8,067 nt of DNA from Eubacteriales bacterium (GTDB lineage Bacteria > Bacillota > Clostridia > Oscillospirales > Acutalibacteraceae), in contig JAUMXP010000074.1 of the NCBI GenBank assembly GCA_030529125.1, positions 1 through 8,067 of the forward strand, in the 5' to 3' direction. Below are positions 5,306 to 8,067 of this stretch, piece by piece. Every line of letters begins with the position of its first letter. The first letter of the stretch is position 1. The notes under the pieces are model-generated. The model was not told the origin of the DNA, searched no databases, and saw only the letters and a list, made by a program, of their open reading frames with translations. Position numbers and translations under genes: made by a program.

Positions 5306-6340
5306 TTATTCAACTCTAGCTATTCTTTTTTGAATTGCAGTCGCATCTAAAATATCACGCTTACCATCACAGTTGAAATCTGAAATATATTTAGGAAAAC
5401 CAGCTTCAGCAAAAGAATCATCGTAATAATCGATTATCTGATCGTTAAAATCAGTAAGCTTAGCAACATAACGTTGAATAAGAGTAGCATCTAATACAGT
5501 AATCACTCCATCTTTATCCGAATCGCCAATCAGGTAACCAAAGTTAAAAGATTCAAACACTTCTTCGAGGTCGTCGTACTTTGAGTAATCAAAATTTTCA
5601 TTTATGATATCGTAAAACTTATCCGCTTTCACATCATATATACCATACCTGAAAGAAAACGGATAGTCATCGCCGTACATAAACACTCGTCCTTTAAATA
5701 CCCTATGATACTCCCACGGCGGTGCATTATATGAACGCTGCTCAATCAACGCCCAATCGATATCGCCATTCTCATCATAATGATAATATAGCTCATCGTA
5801 GTCATGTGTGTCCGATTGAATTGAGCCCTCGTATCTTTCAAGAAATATCTCTTCAAAAAGATGGTCCGGCTGAGGGAAAAGTGGAGTTTTATACAGATCT
5901 ATAGAAGCTACTTCCTCAAGCTGCGCTAACTCGAACACTTTTGCTTTTGTTGCTTTGAGCACAATCATCGGAGTCAATCTACTCATAAAAAGAATATCTT
6001 TATCATCAATACCCATTTTCTCAAGAACGGCTTTATTATGTGCTTCGTTCATATCAGCTTTTACGTTTCGATATGTTTTTTGATAAAGATCTATTTCTTC
6101 CTTTGTTTTAGCGGTCTCACTTGTTAATCCGCATTCTTCGTAGGTCTTCTGGAGCACTAAATCTTCATCAACAACATCATAAAGAGTGATAAAAATCTGA
6201 ACCTTAAAGTCATCCTCAACCTTTTCCAGTACATTTGTCACAGCACTACTAATTTTGCTATTAGCATCAGCGAAAGCTGTGATTGATAAACACGAAAAAG
6301 CAAGAATAGCAACCATCAAAATACTAACTAATTTTTTCAT
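5306..6340 (-). CDS. Secreted dockerin protein with I9-like propeptide region
   Basis: This 344-residue exported protein starts with a Sec signal peptide (1-24, cleavage likely after AFA). Residues about 35-155 resemble a subtilisin propeptide / inhibitor I9 fold: a strand-rich start (VQIFITLYDVVDED), then a charged helical insert, then PMIVLKATKAKVFELAQLEEVASIDLY at 124-150. Recognition is by pattern only. Residues 160-265 are acidic and tyrosine-rich, with no family I can name. The C-terminus is a two-repeat dockerin: D273-D284 (DSDKDGVITVLD) and D321-D332, each followed by ATxIQ. The linker between repeats, about 25 residues, is longer than usual. No peptidase or glycosidase domain is present. 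It probably docks on a cohesin scaffold or the cell surface and may act as an inhibitor or chaperone. The ATG at 6340 has AGGAGG 7 bases upstream. Confidence 0.85.
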   Translation of the reverse strand: MKKLVSILMVAILAFSCLSITAFADANSKISSAVTNVLEKVEDDFKVQIFITLYDVVDEDLVLQKTYEECGLTSETAKTKEEIDLYQKTYRNVKADMNEAHNKAVLEKMGIDDKDILFMSRLTPMIVLKATKAKVFELAQLEEVASIDLYKTPLFPQPDHLFEEIFLERYEGSIQSDTHDYDELYYHYDENGDIDWALIEQRSYNAPPWEYHRVFKGRVFMYGDDYPFSFRYGIYDVKADKFYDIINENFDYSKYDDLEEVFESFNFGYLIGDSDKDGVITVLDATLIQRYVAKLTDFNDQIIDYYDDSFAEAGFPKYISDFNCDGKRDILDATAIQKRIARVE

Positions 6341-6474
6341 ACAATTACCTCCTGACTCTTATTTATTTCAGAGAATACAACAAATATTCTTTCACTAATA
6401 AAACACACAAGAAAGCTAAAGTGTTACAAAAATTTTTCAAAAAAGCAGGATATCTTTACATTATCCCACTTACA

Positions 6475-6503
6475 CTTATATTCTACTACAAAAAGCGTGC
6501 CAA
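6475..6503 (-). promoter_or_regulatory. Candidate promoter of the dockerin-protein gene
   Basis: On the minus strand TTGGCA (6503-6498), a 17-base spacer and TATAAG (6480-6475) each match consensus at five of six positions. The start would be near 6468, giving a leader of about 128 nt. I see no hairpin or riboswitch in that leader. Other AT-rich -10-like sites nearer the gene exist but lack a good -35. Confidence 0.45.
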
Positions 6504-6582
6504 TACCATCAACGAATTGCACAAAACAGGTAATTCCCATTTGGAAAGAGTGTGAACTACACTTCTTTTTTGCACAAAAAAA

Positions 6583-6602
6583 CCCCACCAATTTTGGTGG
6601 GG
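6583..6602 (-). terminator. Terminator of dapL
   Basis: A perfect GC-rich 8-bp stem (6583-6590 with 6595-6602) with a 4-base loop is followed on the minus strand by seven T residues. It begins 14 bases after the dapL stop codon and insulates dapL from the dockerin gene downstream on the same strand. Confidence 0.93.
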
Positions 6603-6616
6603 ATTAATGCTTGTGT

Positions 6617-7798
6617 TTATTTTGAAAGAAGCTTCTTGATACGCTCTACAGCTTCTACGGTGTTTTCTCTGTCACCGAATGATGTAAGTCTGAAGTAGCC
6701 CTTACCACATTCGCCGAAACCTTCACCAGGTGTGCCGACAACGTTAGCGTTTTCGAGCAGATAATCAAAGAATTCCCATGAACCCATACCGTTTGGACAC
6801 TCAAGCCAGATGTAAGGTGAATTCTTACCACCTGTGTAGTAGATACCAAGCTCATCAAGTGCGCTTGATATAATCTTCGCGTTTTCTTTATAATAGCTCA
6901 AGTTCTCTTTAATCTGCTTCTGACCTTCTTCTGAGAATACAGCGGCTGCTGCACACTGAACAGGGTAAGAAACACCGTTGAACTTAGTAGCTTCTCTTCT
7001 GTACCAGAGCTTGTAGATATTGTGGCCATCACGCTCGAGCTCCTTAGGAATTACTGTGTAACCGCAACGTGTACCTGTAAAGCCTGCTGTCTTAGAAAGT
7101 GAGCAGAACTCGATAGCGCACTGTCTAGCACCCTCGATAGCAAAAATAGAACGTGGGCAATCATCAGTGATAAATGCTTCATAAGCGCAGTCATAAAGAA
7201 TAATAGCGTCGTTTTTGAGCGCGTAGTCAATCCATACTTTGAGCTGATCTGCTGTGTATGCAGAACCTGTTGGGTTGTTAGGTGAGCAAAGGTAGATAAT
7301 ATCAGCCTTTACGTTCTCGTCAGGCATAGCACAGAAACCGTTTTCTTTAGTAGCAGGAGCAAGTACGATTTCACGACCAGACATAATATTAGAGTCAACA
7401 TAAACAGGATAAACAGGATCAGTTACAAGCACGATGTTATCTTGTGCGAAAATATCACCAAAGTTACCTGTGTCTGATTTTGCACCGTCGTTAATAAGAA
7501 TCTCATCCTTATCTACTGCTACACCGAATGAAGCGTAATAATCAGAAACAGCCTGTCTTACAAACTCGTAGCCTTCGTAGTCAGGGTAGCCCTTGAAGGT
7601 AGCTTTCTCCCCTAATTCGTCAATACCTTTTTTGAAAGCCTCAACAACTACAGGAGCAAGCGGAAGTGTAACATCACCAATACCGAGTTTGATAACTTTC
7701 TTGTCAGGATTTTCTGCGATAAATTTATTAGTGCGCTTAGCAATCTCAGCGAAGAGATAGTTAGGCACGAGGTTATCGTAATTATGATTGATTTTCAT
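6617..7798 (-). CDS. dapL: LL-diaminopimelate aminotransferase
   Basis: This is a 393-residue, full-length PLP enzyme of fold type I that converts tetrahydrodipicolinate and glutamate in one step to LL-diaminopimelate, bypassing the succinylated or acetylated intermediates of the DapD/DapC/DapE route. The Schiff-base lysine is K236 in SLSKTAGFTGTR. SPNNPTG (172-178) and D203/Y206 form the cofactor pocket, R370 in YFRLTSF is the expected carboxylate-binding arginine, and KLGIGDVTLPL (37-47) is typical of DapL. The ATG at 7798 has a rather distant AAAGGA (about 10 bases). A nearer ATG at 7805 opens only a seven-codon out-of-frame reading frame. dapF lies just upstream; a terminator and a new promoter sit between them. 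Confidence 0.95.
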   Translation of the reverse strand: MKINHNYDNLVPNYLFAEIAKRTNKFIAENPDKKVIKLGIGDVTLPLAPVVVEAFKKGIDELGEKATFKGYPDYEGYEFVRQAVSDYYASFGVAVDKDEILINDGAKSDTGNFGDIFAQDNIVLVTDPVYPVYVDSNIMSGREIVLAPATKENGFCAMPDENVKADIIYLCSPNNPTGSAYTADQLKVWIDYALKNDAIILYDCAYEAFITDDCPRSIFAIEGARQCAIEFCSLSKTAGFTGTRCGYTVIPKELERDGHNIYKLWYRREATKFNGVSYPVQCAAAAVFSEEGQKQIKENLSYYKENAKIISSALDELGIYYTGGKNSPYIWLECPNGMGSWEFFDYLLENANVVGTPGEGFGECGKGYFRLTSFGDRENTVEAVERIKKLLSK

Positions 7799-7831
7799 TT
7801 TTCATCAGTCCTTTTAAAAATTTCAAGATAT

Positions 7832-7860
7832 ACTATACAGCAAAACGAGGAAATTATCAA
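7832..7860 (-). promoter_or_regulatory. Promoter of dapL
   Basis: On the minus strand TTGATA (7860-7855), a 17-base spacer and TATAGT (7837-7832) form a good sigma-A type promoter. The expected start is near 7825, giving a 27-nt leader, too short for a lysine riboswitch. It lies just past the dapF terminator, so dapL has its own transcription unit. Confidence 0.7.
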
Positions 7861-7872
7861 GCAAAAAATAAA

Positions 7873-7891
7873 GAGGTGGTCAAGCCACCTC
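7873..7891 (-). terminator. Terminator of dapF
   Basis: A perfect 7-bp stem (7873-7879 with 7885-7891) with a 5-base loop is followed on the minus strand by TTTATTTTTTG. It begins 5 bases past the dapF stop codon. It would end dapF transcription before the dapL promoter, although the moderate stem may let some transcripts through. Confidence 0.85.
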
Positions 7892-7896
7892 AATTT

Positions 7897-8067
7897 TTAT
7901 ACTTCTATTTCACCGTCAAAAACCTTAGTAGCAGGGCCTGTCATCAGCACACGCTCGTCAGTGTAGTTAATGATAAGGTCACCGCCACGAAGGTGAACTG
8001 TTACATCCTCGCCTTTTTTGCAATAGCCGTTTTCACATGCTGCAACTACTGTCGCACACGCACCGGT
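7897..8067 (-). CDS. dapF: Diaminopimelate epimerase, C-terminal fragment (cut by window edge)
   Basis: The last 56 codons of a gene running off the right edge are visible. They begin TGACATVVAA, the conserved segment around the second catalytic cysteine of diaminopimelate epimerase (the cysteine of the GACA motif is the fourth visible residue). They continue with VTVHLRGGDLIINY and MTGPATKVFDGEI, the usual C-terminal end. The enzyme interconverts LL- and meso-diaminopimelate without cofactor, so it uses the product of the neighbouring dapL and feeds lysine and peptidoglycan synthesis. The frame is open to the window end. The first catalytic cysteine and the start lie outside the window. Confidence 0.93.
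   Translation of the reverse strand, partial: TGACATVVAACENGYCKKGEDVTVHLRGGDLIINYTDERVLMTGPATKVFDGEIEV

Noticed and set aside
6290..6340. Possible lipoprotein signal (cysteine at residue 17, AFSC) in the dockerin protein
   Set aside because: Residues before the cysteine do not fit a lipobox (Phe at -2, Ala at -3), while AFA at 22-24 is a good ordinary signal-peptidase site.
6424..6540. A 38-codon open frame on the minus strand between dapL and the dockerin gene
   Set aside because: It has no ribosome site before its ATG, overlaps the candidate promoter of the dockerin gene, and its translation shows no recognisable domain or membrane segment.
7799..7872. A lysine riboswitch upstream of dapL
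   Set aside because: The strong promoter at 7860-7832 gives a leader of only about 27 nt, far too short, and the only hairpin nearby belongs to the end of dapF.

Overview
The window looks like ordinary chromosome of a low-GC anaerobic Clostridia member, most likely Ruminococcus or a near relative (Oscillospiraceae). This is inferred from the flavodiiron-rubredoxin protein, the single-chain glycyl-tRNA synthetase, the DapL lysine route, strong GGAGG ribosome sites and a secreted protein ending in a dockerin whose repeats carry the 'DATxIQ' signature common in ruminococci. No tRNA, rRNA, CRISPR array or transposase was found. Eight genes are supported, one of them cut by the right edge.

Left part (1-2940), an oxygen/NO defence and redox block. 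A Crp/Fnr-type regulator on the plus strand is divergent from a 4Fe-4S protein, which is followed on the minus strand by a flavodiiron protein fused to rubredoxin. The 86-base divergent gap is compact. A 16-bp palindrome (2250-2265) is centred at -41.5 from the predicted start site of the Fe-S gene promoter, which lacks a -35 box. The same palindrome lies just downstream of the start site of the regulator's own strong promoter. The simplest reading is activation of the Fe-S gene with self-repression. The flavodiiron gene has a further promoter with a different palindrome over its -10, and an internal ribosome site placed exactly before its rubredoxin domain.

Middle (2941-5280). A bidirectional terminator separates the regulator from the convergent pyrR. 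pyrR has a promoter and a roughly 105-nt leader ending in an intrinsic terminator, as expected for PyrR attenuation. The divergent glycyl-tRNA synthetase has a strong promoter with a short leader, so there is no room for a glycine T-box, and the promoter position forces a GTG start.

Right part (5281-8067). A secreted protein with a signal peptide, a region resembling a subtilisin propeptide (I9-like), a middle region of unknown function and a C-terminal dockerin is convergent with the synthetase. It is followed by dapL and the 3' end of dapF, which catalyse consecutive steps to meso-diaminopimelate for lysine and peptidoglycan. dapF ends in its own terminator and dapL has its own promoter, so the two can be transcribed separately.

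Nothing here is a clearly new system. The items most worth a second look are the divergent Crp/Fnr switch, the embedded rubredoxin start, and the peptidase-less propeptide-dockerin protein.
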